From Hoeflea prorocentri (GTDB lineage Bacteria; Pseudomonadota; Alphaproteobacteria; Rhizobiales; Rhizobiaceae), in contig NZ_JAPJZI010000001.1 of the NCBI RefSeq assembly GCF_027944115.1, forward strand, positions 2,542,001 to 2,606,000: 64,000 nt of DNA, read 5' to 3'. Positions 35,725 to 44,351 of this stretch are shown in pieces. A program made the translations under genes and the position numbers. The notes under the pieces are model-generated. The model made no database searches. It was not told where the DNA came from and worked only from the letters and a program-made list of their open reading frames with translations. Numbering within the stretch: the stretch's first letter is position 1; each line of letters starts with the position of its first letter.

Positions 35725-37899
35725 TTGCAGGACCCATTCAGTCAGGATCAGCGACCCAAAAAAAGACGGCATCTTTTCCTGCGCCTGGATTCCTGGATTG
35801 ATTCCTCTCTCTGGTCCGCCGGATCCGGGCTTGGCGAAAAGTGGGAAGAAATCAATATCTTCTTCCGCCGCTTTCATGTGAGAGGTTATAAACGCGCCTT
35901 CTTCGAAGCGATCGGCGAATCCATGACGCTTGGAACAGCGGGCGCGGTACTCCTTCTCGCCCTTGCCTTGCCTGCTTTCGAAGAAACCTACGGAAACTGG
36001 CGCGAGCAGGACGATTTCGCGGTGACGTTCCTAGACCGTTACGGCAATGAAATCGGCCACCGGGGCATTATCCACGAGGATTCGGTGCCGATCGACGAAC
36101 TGCCGGACCATCTGGTGAAATCGGTTCTGGCGACGGAAGATCGGCGTTTTTTCGAGCATTTCGGTATCGACCTCTTCGGCCTCGTGCGCGCCATGACGGA
36201 GAATGTGCGGGCGAACTCAGTTGTTCAAGGTGGTTCGACCATCACGCAGCAGCTTGCCAAGAACCTGTTCCTGACCAATGAGCGCACCATTCAACGCAAG
36301 ATCAAGGAAGCGTTCCTGGCGTTTTGGCTGGAGGCAAACCTTACAAAAAACGAAATCCTGCGGCTTTACCTCGACCGCGCCTATATGGGCGGCGGCACGT
36401 TCGGGATCGCCGCGGCGTCGCAGTTCTACTTCGGCAAGGACATCACCGATGTCACACTGGCCGAGTCGGCCATGCTCGCCGGGCTGTTCAAGGCCCCTGC
36501 CCGCTTTGCCCCCCATATCAACCTGCCGGCAGCACGCGGACGGGCCAACGAGGTTTTGACCAATCTGGTGCAGGGCCAGCTCATGACCGAGGGTCAGGTC
36601 ATCGGCGCGCGACGCAATCCAGCCGATGTCGTCGACCGGGGAGATCAGGAAACACCGGATTATTTTCTCGATTGGGCCTTTGAAGAGGTCCGGCGCATAG
36701 CGGCCGGATATCCGGAGCACTCGCTCATCGTGCGCACGACCATCGACAACGGCTTGCAACGGGCTGCAGAAGAGGCGGTGGAAACGGGTCTCAGACAATA
36801 TGGCAAGCGTTACCGGGTACAACAAGGCGCGCTTGTGCTGATTGAAAACGGCGGTGCCGTACGGGCCATGGTCGGCGGCCGGGACTACGGGGAAAGCCAG
36901 TTCAACCGGGCGACACGGGCGCTGCGCCAGCCCGGTTCGTCTTTCAAGGTTTATGTCTACACCACGGCGATGGAAAACGGCTTCACACCGGAGACCGGCA
37001 TCCGCGATGCACCAATCACATGGCGCGGATGGTCACCACGCAACTATACGCGCGGATATGCCGGGCGCATCGACCTGACCCGCGCGCTGGTCAAATCGAT
37101 CAACACGGTTCCGGTTCGCCTTGCGCGCGATCACCTTGGCACCGAGAAAATCGCCGAGATGGCACAAAGGCTCGGCGTTGAAACGCCGGTGCGCACCGAC
37201 AAGACCATGCCGCTCGGCACTTCGGAAGTGACCGTCATGGACATGGCGACAGCCTATTCCGTGTTCCCGGCGGGCGGGTTGTCATCGCAGCGGCACGGCA
37301 TCACACAGATCATGAACTACTCCGGCAAGGTGCTTTACGACCATCGGCGCGATGCACCGGAACGCAAACAGCTTCTCGACGAAGAAACTGTCCGCTCGAT
37401 GAATACGATCCTGACCCAGATACCTGAGTGGGGAACGGGCCGCCGCGCCAAGCTCGATGGCATCAAGACGGGCGGAAAGACCGGCACGACCCAGGCCTAC
37501 CGCGACGGCTGGTTTGTCGGCTTTACCGGCAATTACACGGCCGCGGTCTGGTTCGGGAATGACGACTACACGTCTTCGGCGCGCATGACCGGCGGCTCCC
37601 TGCCCGCCATGACCTTCAAGCAATTGATGACCTTTGCCCATCAGGGCGTGGAGTTGCGGCCTATCCCCGGAATTGACGATCCGGATGCCGACGAGGATGC
37701 GGAAGACCGGCTGGTTGCCGCCAGTGAACTTGTCGGCGAAGGGGGCGAGCCCATCTTGCGCCCGCGTGTGCTTTCGCGCGATGCGACACGTCTTTTGCGG
37801 GAATTGGCCGACGCTTTTGCCAATGCGCCGCCCGTCACACTCAAGCCGGAACGGTCCGTTGCCTATAATCCGGGCGACCGGCCGGCGGTGGTTGAATAA
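35725..37899 (+). CDS. penicillin-binding protein 1A-type glycosyltransferase/transpeptidase
   Basis: Bifunctional class A PBP of 724 aa that polymerises and crosslinks peptidoglycan. A basic N-terminus (KKRR), a membrane anchor (about 67-87) and a GT51 domain with catalytic E138 (ATEDRRFFEHFGID) and GGSTITQQLAKN come first. The transpeptidase domain has the SxxK serine at about 405 (SSFK), SIN and KTG (GGKTGTT). It starts at TTG 35725 after an AGGAAG ribosome-binding site; an in-frame stop lies 24 bases upstream, so no ATG is possible. The DUF1214/DUF1254 pair follows. mrcA or pbpC is possible, so no symbol is given. Confidence 0.93.
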   Translation: MQDPFSQDQRPKKRRHLFLRLDSWIDSSLWSAGSGLGEKWEEINIFFRRFHVRGYKRAFFEAIGESMTLGTAGAVLLLALALPAFEETYGNWREQDDFAVTFLDRYGNEIGHRGIIHEDSVPIDELPDHLVKSVLATEDRRFFEHFGIDLFGLVRAMTENVRANSVVQGGSTITQQLAKNLFLTNERTIQRKIKEAFLAFWLEANLTKNEILRLYLDRAYMGGGTFGIAAASQFYFGKDITDVTLAESAMLAGLFKAPARFAPHINLPAARGRANEVLTNLVQGQLMTEGQVIGARRNPADVVDRGDQETPDYFLDWAFEEVRRIAAGYPEHSLIVRTTIDNGLQRAAEEAVETGLRQYGKRYRVQQGALVLIENGGAVRAMVGGRDYGESQFNRATRALRQPGSSFKVYVYTTAMENGFTPETGIRDAPITWRGWSPRNYTRGYAGRIDLTRALVKSINTVPVRLARDHLGTEKIAEMAQRLGVETPVRTDKTMPLGTSEVTVMDMATAYSVFPAGGLSSQRHGITQIMNYSGKVLYDHRRDAPERKQLLDEETVRSMNTILTQIPEWGTGRRAKLDGIKTGGKTGTTQAYRDGWFVGFTGNYTAAVWFGNDDYTSSARMTGGSLPAMTFKQLMTFAHQGVELRPIPGIDDPDADEDAEDRLVAASELVGEGGEPILRPRVLSRDATRLLRELADAFANAPPVTLKPERSVAYNPGDRPAVVE

Positions 37900-37982
37900 G
37901 CTCTAAAAACAGGTTTGGCGAAAACGATCTCCAACTGCTATGTCTGGCAGCCGGTACGACCATGTGCTGAGGTAAAGATCCC

Positions 37983-38573
37983 TTGTTCCGCGTCCCTGCG
38001 ACCATTGCAGCCATATTTGTCATAGCCTTTGGCGGGGCGATGCTGAGCGCGGCCTATGCGTTGAAGGCGACGGTCGGCTTCGGCTCGATCTCACTCGGCC
38101 CCTGGAAAGCCTGGCCCCATGCGCAAACCGAAAAGGCTGATCCTTACGCCAAGGCCCATCGCGCCCGCGCCGGACGACTTCTTCTCGGCGGCGCGGAAGG
38201 CCTGGTGTTCATCGCCGGCGCCGACAGCAGCGGGGCGAGGCTGCAGACCGGCTGCGACTACACGATCCAAGGTCAGACGCCGCCGGCCCGATTCTGGACC
38301 CTGCACGTCACTGATAATGACGACAGCCTGCTGCCTGTCGATCAGGTCTTTCCGGCGGCCTATCACTCGCAAAATGTCCTCAAGCAGCAAAACGGCACGT
38401 TTGAGATCACCGCAAGCACCCTGCCCCGGTCCGGCAACTGGCTTGCCCTCGACGGTCAGGATCAACCGTTCAAACTTGTTCTTACACTCTTCGATACGCC
38501 GACGGCGGGCAGTTCGCGATTGATCGAGCTGCAGATGCCGCAGATCGTCGCCGGGGAGTGCCGCGATGGGTAG
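37983..38573 (+). CDS. DUF1214-domain exported protein
   Basis: A 196-aa protein with an N-terminal signal anchor (about 8-27) and a beta-rich domain typical of DUF1214 (WTLHVTDNDDSLLPVDQVFPAA region). It starts at TTG 37983, 10 bases after GAGG; no ATG precedes the hydrophobic segment. Its stop overlaps the next gene by 8 bases, so the two are translationally coupled. In many proteins DUF1254 and DUF1214 sit in one chain; here they are two proteins. The function is unknown, and the genomic link to a PBP suggests an envelope role. Confidence 0.8.
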   Translation: MFRVPATIAAIFVIAFGGAMLSAAYALKATVGFGSISLGPWKAWPHAQTEKADPYAKAHRARAGRLLLGGAEGLVFIAGADSSGARLQTGCDYTIQGQTPPARFWTLHVTDNDDSLLPVDQVFPAAYHSQNVLKQQNGTFEITASTLPRSGNWLALDGQDQPFKLVLTLFDTPTAGSSRLIELQMPQIVAGECRDG

Positions 38574-39111
38574 GATCCTCTACATCGTGCTTTCCGGCAT
38601 CGCCGGTGCAGCTCTGTTGCACATCATCATCATTCTTGCGCTGCCTGCTTATGCGGACCGCGACGCCTGGACAAAGATCAACGCGCTCGGGCCAACCGAC
38701 TTCTTCCACATCCTGCCGCAGAACAAACCCGACGGGCTGGTCTCGGCCAACCCGTTCATACGGACAGCCGTTTGCCGGTTCGATATCGATAAGCAACCGG
38801 TGCGCGTGACGGCATCCGGCCTTGCCTACTATTGGTCTCTGTCGATCTTCGATCCGGGCACCAACGAAATCTACAGTATGAATGACCGTACGGCGACCGA
38901 GAGGAAGCTGGACGTCGCCATTGTCACGCCGCTGCAAATGATCAATTTTAGAAAAAGCCTGCCGGAATCACTGGCGGAATCCGTGTTGATCGAATTTCCA
39001 GGAACCACGGGTTACCTAGTCCTTCGCACCGTCCAGCCTGATGCAAGCTGGGAGCTTATCGTGCGGGAGTTTCTCGGCAGCGCGTCCTGTCAGCCTGCCG
39101 ACGCCCTGTAA
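38566..39111 (+). CDS. DUF1254-domain exported protein
   Basis: A 181-aa protein with an N-terminal hydrophobic signal anchor (about 5-29) and a beta-rich extracytoplasmic domain (TDFFHILPQ, GLAYYWSLSIFDPGTNEIYSMND) typical of the DUF1254 N-terminal type. It contains two well-separated cysteines (FIRTAVCRFD and SASCQPAD). ATG 38566 overlaps the end of the DUF1214 gene by 8 bases. Together they look like a split version of the DUF1254-DUF1214 architecture. The biochemical role is unknown. Confidence 0.8.
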   Translation: MGRILYIVLSGIAGAALLHIIIILALPAYADRDAWTKINALGPTDFFHILPQNKPDGLVSANPFIRTAVCRFDIDKQPVRVTASGLAYYWSLSIFDPGTNEIYSMNDRTATERKLDVAIVTPLQMINFRKSLPESLAESVLIEFPGTTGYLVLRTVQPDASWELIVREFLGSASCQPADAL

Positions 39112-39146
39112 TTGTGACCGGTTGCGTTAGCCGATTCGCAGCGCGG

Positions 39147-39320
39147 TCAGGCCTTGCCGCGACGCGATTGTTTCACCGGCAAGCCTTTGCTGCCCTGCTT
39201 GGTCTCATAGCGAACGCCGGTAAACATCAATACGGTTGCGCTTTCATGGCGCACGTAATTGCGTGGACGGCGGGGCCGCCGCGGCGTCATTCTTGAGTTC
39301 AGTTGAATAATGTCTGCCAT
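39147..39320 (-). CDS. small basic protein (57 aa), conserved-looking hypothetical
   Basis: ATG 39320 to TGA 39147-39149, in a stretch that otherwise looks empty. The product is strongly basic (RRPRRPR near residue 14-20 and KQSRRGKA at the C-terminus) with a central hydrophobic strand ATVLMFTGVRYE. I recall similar short proteins with this ATVLxFTGVRYE core in other Rhizobiales, so it is probably real. A GGGAC element lies 11 bases upstream. It points toward the DUF1254 gene and is divergent from the DUF2336 gene. A nucleic-acid-binding role is conceivable from charge, but that is a guess. Confidence 0.55.
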   Translation of the reverse strand: MADIIQLNSRMTPRRPRRPRNYVRHESATVLMFTGVRYETKQGSKGLPVKQSRRGKA

Positions 39321-39568
39321 GGTTTCATCGTCCCTTTGCCGGGAACGACAAGCTGCGCAGCTATGCGTTCCCCATTCGCGTTAAAAGCATCAAACACAAC
39401 TCCATACCGGTGCATGCGCATTACAAAGGCCGCCAAGCCTATCGCATCCTTAAGGATCGAACCCGAATGCAATATCCGGATTAGACCCCCTCGATAGTTA
39501 ACAGTTTGCTAAAGATTTGGTTCTACTTTGAGACAACACAGAGTTTTGCGTAGTGTGGGTGAAGTTAG

Positions 39569-40603
39569 TTGGATCGTTTCCGCGACCTTGAAAGAGCCGG
39601 GCGTACCGGTCGTAAGGACGCAGCCTTGCTTGCGGCGATTGCCGGATTTGAGGCGCTCAAGCACCCAACGTCGCAAGACATGCGGCAATTCTCAAATCTG
39701 TTTTCCGGTCTTTTCGAACTGACAAGGGACGACACGCGCAGAACCGCGGCCGCCTCTCTTTCGCGTCTGAAGCAGCTGCCGCAGGATGTTATCCTCACCG
39801 TGGCCGATCAGCCTATCCACATTTGCGCACCGTTCCTTGCTCTCAGCCCGTGCCTCACCGCTCAGGTTTTGCTGCAGACGATCACGCGTCATGGACAAGA
39901 TCATGCACGGGCGATTGCCAGGCGCGAAACACTGTCGCCGACAGTTGTTGAGGCACTTAATGCGCTGGACAATGAAACCGTTGCCGAGGCGCTGCGGCTG
40001 AGAGATGAATCCGAACGCGGAAGCGGTGTTGCGCTCCTTGAAGCTGACGAAGCAAAAAAACACGACAATGAGGAACAGCTCCGGACCCGCATCAAGGACA
40101 TGGCATTGCGGCGCGGCGCGGCGCGCCAGGAGCCACGGCCCGTGCAACAGGAAATCGGCCGCCCGGACAATGCAAGGCTCGTTGAAGCCGCCGAGGCCGG
40201 AAGGCCCCTGCTGTTCAACAAACTGCTTGCCCGGTCCCTGTCCTCCGATGTTTCGCTTGCCGAACGGATCATGCTTGATGTTTCCGGCCGCCAGTTGACC
40301 ATGGCGCTCTATGCCGTCGGCATGAACGAGGCGGAGATCGTCCGCACTCTTATCGGCCTTTTCCCGCTGCTTCAAAGGACGTCTGGCGGCGTCCAGTATG
40401 CGGAGCTCCTGCTTCATTCAGTCGATCGCGATGACAGCGACGAACGTGTACGGGCCTGGGCGCGCGCCAACGACGTTTCATCGGGAAGCGGGTTCGGATA
40501 TCAGCCGCAAACCGAAGCCTCAACGAGGCGCCCACGCGATAATGAGCGCGTTCACCGAACCAATCGACCGGACCACGGATCGAAGACCCTCAAGCAGGCA
40601 TGA
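39569..40603 (+). CDS. DUF2336-domain protein
   Basis: A 344-aa soluble, helix-rich protein of a family confined mainly to alphaproteobacteria. It consists of HEAT-like helices without membrane segments; the middle (about 140-210) is charged and less conserved, and the C-terminus is polar and probably disordered. It starts at TTG 39569, directly after an in-frame TAG, with GTGAAG upstream. A TTAA-N7-CTAA element, one mismatch from a CtrA box, is ~57 bases upstream of the gap to the start. The function is unknown. Its 3' end overlaps the convergent DUF1491 gene by 14 bases. Confidence 0.8.
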   Translation: MDRFRDLERAGRTGRKDAALLAAIAGFEALKHPTSQDMRQFSNLFSGLFELTRDDTRRTAAASLSRLKQLPQDVILTVADQPIHICAPFLALSPCLTAQVLLQTITRHGQDHARAIARRETLSPTVVEALNALDNETVAEALRLRDESERGSGVALLEADEAKKHDNEEQLRTRIKDMALRRGAARQEPRPVQQEIGRPDNARLVEAAEAGRPLLFNKLLARSLSSDVSLAERIMLDVSGRQLTMALYAVGMNEAEIVRTLIGLFPLLQRTSGGVQYAELLLHSVDRDDSDERVRAWARANDVSSGSGFGYQPQTEASTRRPRDNERVHRTNRPDHGSKTLKQA

Positions 40604-40931
40604 GTGTAAGGTAGTCCTGCGGGTTTTCGGTTTCTATCTCGACCACCCAGAAATCCGGATCGAAGTCCCTTTCCCGCGCCAGGATCGTGTCAATCTCAGA
40701 CCCCGGACAGTTTTCGAGGCGCGTTTCAAACGTGCGATCAACCGGCTTGGCCGTATCGAAGATGGCCTGCGGTGCAGGAGCCAGCAAGGCCTGCTGACCA
40801 TCACGGCCCAGGATACGGACAAATATCGCCCCGGCCTCGGGCGAGCCATGTCGCTCAACAACGGCAAATTCTCCCTTGCTGAAGACTTGCCTTACAAGCG
40901 CCTTCACCCAAAGATCGGAGGTCAGCCGCAT
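40590..40931 (-). CDS. DUF1491-family protein
   Basis: A small cytosolic protein of 113 aa. The N-terminal MRLTSDLWVKALVRQ and the GAIFVRILGRDG strand, followed by ARERDFDPDFWVVEIE, are the hallmarks of DUF1491, known in Rhizobiales and relatives. There are no catalytic residues I can assign. ATG 40931 begins the conserved N-terminus. It lies downstream of the peptidoglycan-binding-domain gene on the same strand (69-base gap) and converges on the DUF2336 gene with a 14-base overlap. Confidence 0.8.
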   Translation of the reverse strand: MRLTSDLWVKALVRQVFSKGEFAVVERHGSPEAGAIFVRILGRDGQQALLAPAPQAIFDTAKPVDRTFETRLENCPGSEIDTILARERDFDPDFWVVEIETENPQDYLTLMPA

Positions 40932-41000
40932 CTTTGTTCCATTGGGTGAATGCCAGTCTTCGGCATGTCCTGTCTGCCAAGATGACAGGGACCCGAGGGT

Positions 41001-41852
41001 TTAGAGGGCGCCGATCTCATGGAGCTTCTTAAGTACAAGCTTGTCGGGCTGCCCCGTAACCGGCAGGCGATAGTGCCGCTGGAAATCGGCAATCGCCGAA
41101 GTTGTCTGTTCGCCGATGACGCCATCAACTTTCACCTCTGAATAGGCGATGTTGCTCAGGCCTTTCTGGATTTCCGTGATCAGGTCCGCGACGGGATCGG
41201 CGGGAGCGACGCTGCCCGCATCATCGGCGGCAGGGCCGGTGCGTTCGGCCTTGACGGCATCATCAGCGATGAGCTGCGTAACACTTGTGTCGCGTGCCGG
41301 TTTGGGCTTGGGCACGGCAACCGTGTCCAGCTCGGAGATCAGCATGTGAACCAGCAGGGTATCGGTGGCGCTTCCGGTCGGCTCCAACCCGGCTTTTTCC
41401 TGGTAAGCCCGAATAGCGTTTTCAGTCTTCGGCCCAAGTACGCCGTCGACGATGCCCTCATAGATCCCGCCGCTGCGCATGGCCTGCTGCAGGCTTTCGA
41501 CAGTCGGATTTGCCGGTTGGGCGTTTCGCCTGGGTATGCTTGCGGTGCTTTGCGGATCTTTGTGCTCGATCTTGAATGTCGTCACCCGGCTTGACGGGAC
41601 GGGCACCTCCCCGACCGGCACCAATCGCTGCGCCTCTACGATTGTCCGCGTGGTGTAGAGCGGCGCGGGATGCACGCCGGGCTGATAAACCAGTGCATTG
41701 ATGGATACGAAGGCGAATGTCACAGCAAATGCGGCCACCCCTCCGGCAATAGAGGGATGTCGGACAATCACGTCTCCGGCGGAACGAAAAAGGCCGGCAA
41801 CTACCGGAAAGCGGCCGGATTTCCGGTCAGGCCGTTTTCGCCTTGTCGTCAT
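41001..41852 (-). CDS. membrane-anchored protein with two peptidoglycan-binding domains
   Basis: A 283-aa protein. A basic cytoplasmic N-terminus (TTRRKRPDRKSGR) is followed by one membrane helix (about 34-54), a Pro-rich linker, and two PG_binding_1 domains (about 115-175 and 225-283), each with the DGVLGPKTENAIRAYQ or DGVIGEQTTSAIADFQ signature. It probably tethers the inner membrane to the cell wall. ATG 41852 lies inside the 3' end of the DivJ-like gene (26-base overlap), so the two are likely co-expressed. That pairing hints at a link between polarity control and wall growth, but this is inference. Confidence 0.87.
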   Translation of the reverse strand: MTTRRKRPDRKSGRFPVVAGLFRSAGDVIVRHPSIAGGVAAFAVTFAFVSINALVYQPGVHPAPLYTTRTIVEAQRLVPVGEVPVPSSRVTTFKIEHKDPQSTASIPRRNAQPANPTVESLQQAMRSGGIYEGIVDGVLGPKTENAIRAYQEKAGLEPTGSATDTLLVHMLISELDTVAVPKPKPARDTSVTQLIADDAVKAERTGPAADDAGSVAPADPVADLITEIQKGLSNIAYSEVKVDGVIGEQTTSAIADFQRHYRLPVTGQPDKLVLKKLHEIGAL

Positions 41853-43686
41853 GCATTATCTCCAATCCATCCTTATTATTGGCCGTCAATCGTGGCGGAA
41901 ATTCCACCGCACGCATGTCAGCCGCTTTATCGTCGCCAGTCAACGTTCCCGGTCCCGACACCGGCAGGTTGACGGTAACCGTTGTTCCAACGCCGATGGC
42001 GCTCTTTATCGCGAAGTCACCGCCATGCAGGGCAACCAGCCCCTTGACGAGGCTCAGGCCAAGGCCGGTGCCTTCATACTGGCGAGCCAGTTCACTCTCC
42101 ACCTGTACGAAGGGCGAGCCGATCCGTTCGAGGTCGGCATCGCTGATGCCGATGCCGGTGTCGGATACGTCGATCACGATGCGACCGTTGGTTTCGGCGA
42201 CATCGACCGTGACGATGCCACCTTCTTCGGTAAACTTGATGGCATTGGCCATCAGATTGATAAGGATCTGCTGGAGCGCGCGGCGGCAGGCGGTGATCTG
42301 CTTTTGCCCCTTTGCAACGCGAGCAGTCAGAACAATACCTTTACTGTCTGCCTGGCGGGAAAGCATGGCCTCGCAGGTATCCATGGCTTCCTTGACATTG
42401 AAGGTCTCGAGATTGAGTTCGTAGCGGCCGGCCTCAATCTTGCTCAGATCCAGCATGGAGTTGATAACGGCAAGCAGGTGCTGTCCGGAATCGCGGATGA
42501 GCTCCACATATTCGCGCTGCTGGGGATTAAGCGAGTCGCCAAGATACTCGCCGGACAGGAGATCCGAAAAACCGAGAATGGCGTTCAGGGGCGTTCTCAA
42601 CTCGTGACTGACCGCTGCCAGGAAACGTGTCTTGGCTTCGTTTGCGGTTTCGGCTTCTTCCACCTTGCGGGCGAATGCGCGGCGCATTTCAAGATCGCCG
42701 CCAATATCCATCGCCTGCGCTACAAACCCATTGTAAACGCCGCCTTGACGGTCGGCGATCATATGGACGGACAGATGCAGGAACTGATCCTGTTCCTGGC
42801 CTTCTGCGGGCCGGCGCAACCGAACGCGCACCGTGCGCATGGAGCAGCCGGTGCGAAGATCGTCAACGGCCTGCAGGAAACTTATGCGATCCGACACGTG
42901 CATGTGTTCGATAAAGCCGCGTCCCAGAACATCTCCGATGCGCTCGAGCATCGCTGTCTTGCTTGCGCCGGCAAGAGCGACAACATCGGCACGCTCATTG
43001 TGAAAGGAGATGAGGCCGGGAAGACGGGAAAGAATATCATCGCGCACCTCTGGTTCGGGTGTGACGTTATCTTGTTTTCCCACGTCGCCACGCTGAAGAC
43101 CAATGGCAAACAGCAATCCATATATGCCGAGAGCCGAGATCACGGCGACCGATCCGATGTCCGTGCCGAACGCACGTTCTGCACCAAGGCCGGGATAAAA
43201 CGCCTGCGTCAGGCCGACCGATCCGACGATCAGCGCCAGCGCCGCAAAGCCGGTGTAGATGGATGGCCGGTCCTGGCGTATCCGATAGGCCTCCGCCGGT
43301 GCAAGAAGAGCCAGAGGCATAAGGGTGGAGGCGAGACCGCCACTTGCAGCTGCGGCGGCAGACAGAGCCGAACTTCCAGCAACCAGTGCCAGGATCTCGA
43401 CAACACGGCGCCGGCCGGTATGAACCACGATGCCGGCCAAAACCAGAGACGTTGCCGCAAGAATGAGTAACGGTGCGGCAAGCTCGCCCGCGCCGAATGC
43501 CGGAATGAGTGAAAACGGAAAGACAGATGCAAGAACCGCACCTGCCACGACCAGGAAACCGATCAGCCTTGACTGGACCGCGCGCTCCTGCTCGTCCACC
43601 ACGTCGCGGTGCACCCAGTTGGTCACCAGGCCGTCACTGACCAATTCCAGTCCCGATGAAAAATAACGCTTCACCCTGATCGCCAC
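41827..43686 (-). CDS. divJ: DivJ-like sensor histidine kinase
   Basis: Membrane kinase of about 620 aa. Several N-terminal helices (about 40-200, six or so) form a polytopic sensor region. A PAS-like domain (about 230-325) is followed by HisKA with H361 in SHELRTPLNAILGFSDLL and an HATPase domain (DTGIGI, GTGLGLSL). The SGEYLGD...YVELI...SMLDLSKIEAG stretch is PdhS-type. DivJ phosphorylates DivK and opposes PleC. Nearby mucR and a downstream wall-binding protein match the divJ region of Sinorhizobium as I remember it. The start is uncertain: GTG 43686 is used, with GTG 43674 and 43725 as alternatives. Confidence 0.72.
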   Translation of the reverse strand: MAIRVKRYFSSGLELVSDGLVTNWVHRDVVDEQERAVQSRLIGFLVVAGAVLASVFPFSLIPAFGAGELAAPLLILAATSLVLAGIVVHTGRRRVVEILALVAGSSALSAAAAASGGLASTLMPLALLAPAEAYRIRQDRPSIYTGFAALALIVGSVGLTQAFYPGLGAERAFGTDIGSVAVISALGIYGLLFAIGLQRGDVGKQDNVTPEPEVRDDILSRLPGLISFHNERADVVALAGASKTAMLERIGDVLGRGFIEHMHVSDRISFLQAVDDLRTGCSMRTVRVRLRRPAEGQEQDQFLHLSVHMIADRQGGVYNGFVAQAMDIGGDLEMRRAFARKVEEAETANEAKTRFLAAVSHELRTPLNAILGFSDLLSGEYLGDSLNPQQREYVELIRDSGQHLLAVINSMLDLSKIEAGRYELNLETFNVKEAMDTCEAMLSRQADSKGIVLTARVAKGQKQITACRRALQQILINLMANAIKFTEEGGIVTVDVAETNGRIVIDVSDTGIGISDADLERIGSPFVQVESELARQYEGTGLGLSLVKGLVALHGGDFAIKSAIGVGTTVTVNLPVSGPGTLTGDDKAADMRAVEFPPRLTANNKDGLEIMHDDKAKTA

Positions 43687-43946
43687 TTTGCACTCAATAC
43701 ACGGTTGTTGTTCTGGCTGACCCACTTTGGCAAATGCTGCTTAAGGAATGGATAAAGCGGCGGCGTTTTCGAGACAAATTGAGGGGTTTCGCGATTTCCG
43801 CGTCCTTTTGGATACAGACTTTGCGGTTCATGGTTAATGCCGCGTAACCCGCAGGCGAAACGCAATTTTTATCATTGTCGGTTTTAAAGGGCCATCATTT
43901 CCCGATAGGGTTGCCGGTCGGTCGACCCCAAGACCAGAGACATTGC

Positions 43947-44255
43947 ATGCGTTTCATCCTCAAGGCCCTGTTCTGGTTCGGTATCGTTGTTGTGTTCCTT
44001 CCGGCAAACGATCGGGATGCTGAGAGGCAAGCATCGTCAAACGATGTCGAACGGATAATCTCCGAGAGCGATGTACACGCAATAGCAAACGCCGTTCGTG
44101 CCTTGTGCACCGAACATGAGGACACATGCGCTGCGGGATCGCACGAATTGGCGGATTTACGCAGGGCCGCATCGGGCGATAGCGACGCCATTGCACGCTT
44201 GATCCGCAGCGAGGCCGGGCGGGCTCTTGTCGTGTCAACCATGACGCAACAGTAG
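43947..44255 (+). CDS. small exported protein, DUF5330-like
   Basis: A 102-aa protein with an N-terminal signal peptide or anchor (hydrophobic about 4-18, ending FLPAN) and an acidic, helix-prone mature region with two cysteines (ALCTEHEDTC). The layout resembles the Rhizobiales-specific DUF5330 group, a name given from memory. ATG 43947 has only a weak AGAGA ribosome-binding site. It is divergent from the DivJ-like gene. The function is unknown. Confidence 0.65.
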   Translation: MRFILKALFWFGIVVVFLPANDRDAERQASSNDVERIISESDVHAIANAVRALCTEHEDTCAAGSHELADLRRAASGDSDAIARLIRSEAGRALVVSTMTQQ

Positions 44256-44351
44256 ATACAATCGCGCCGACGCGCTGTTTTCGCGTGCTTTGTCAGATCA
44301 ACTTGCCTATATCGGTCAAAGGCCCGCTTGCGCGGATGATTTGATCAGCAA

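Noticed and set aside
41698-43470. 590-codon open frame antisense to the DivJ-like kinase
   Set aside because: Same cause: it mirrors the codon structure of a well-supported histidine kinase and its translation is low-complexity without domains.
43830-43837. TTAACCAT half-site (minus strand) upstream of the DivJ-like gene
   Set aside because: Only a CtrA half-site is present. The partner position does not match TTAA at the correct spacing, so I do not call it a CtrA site.
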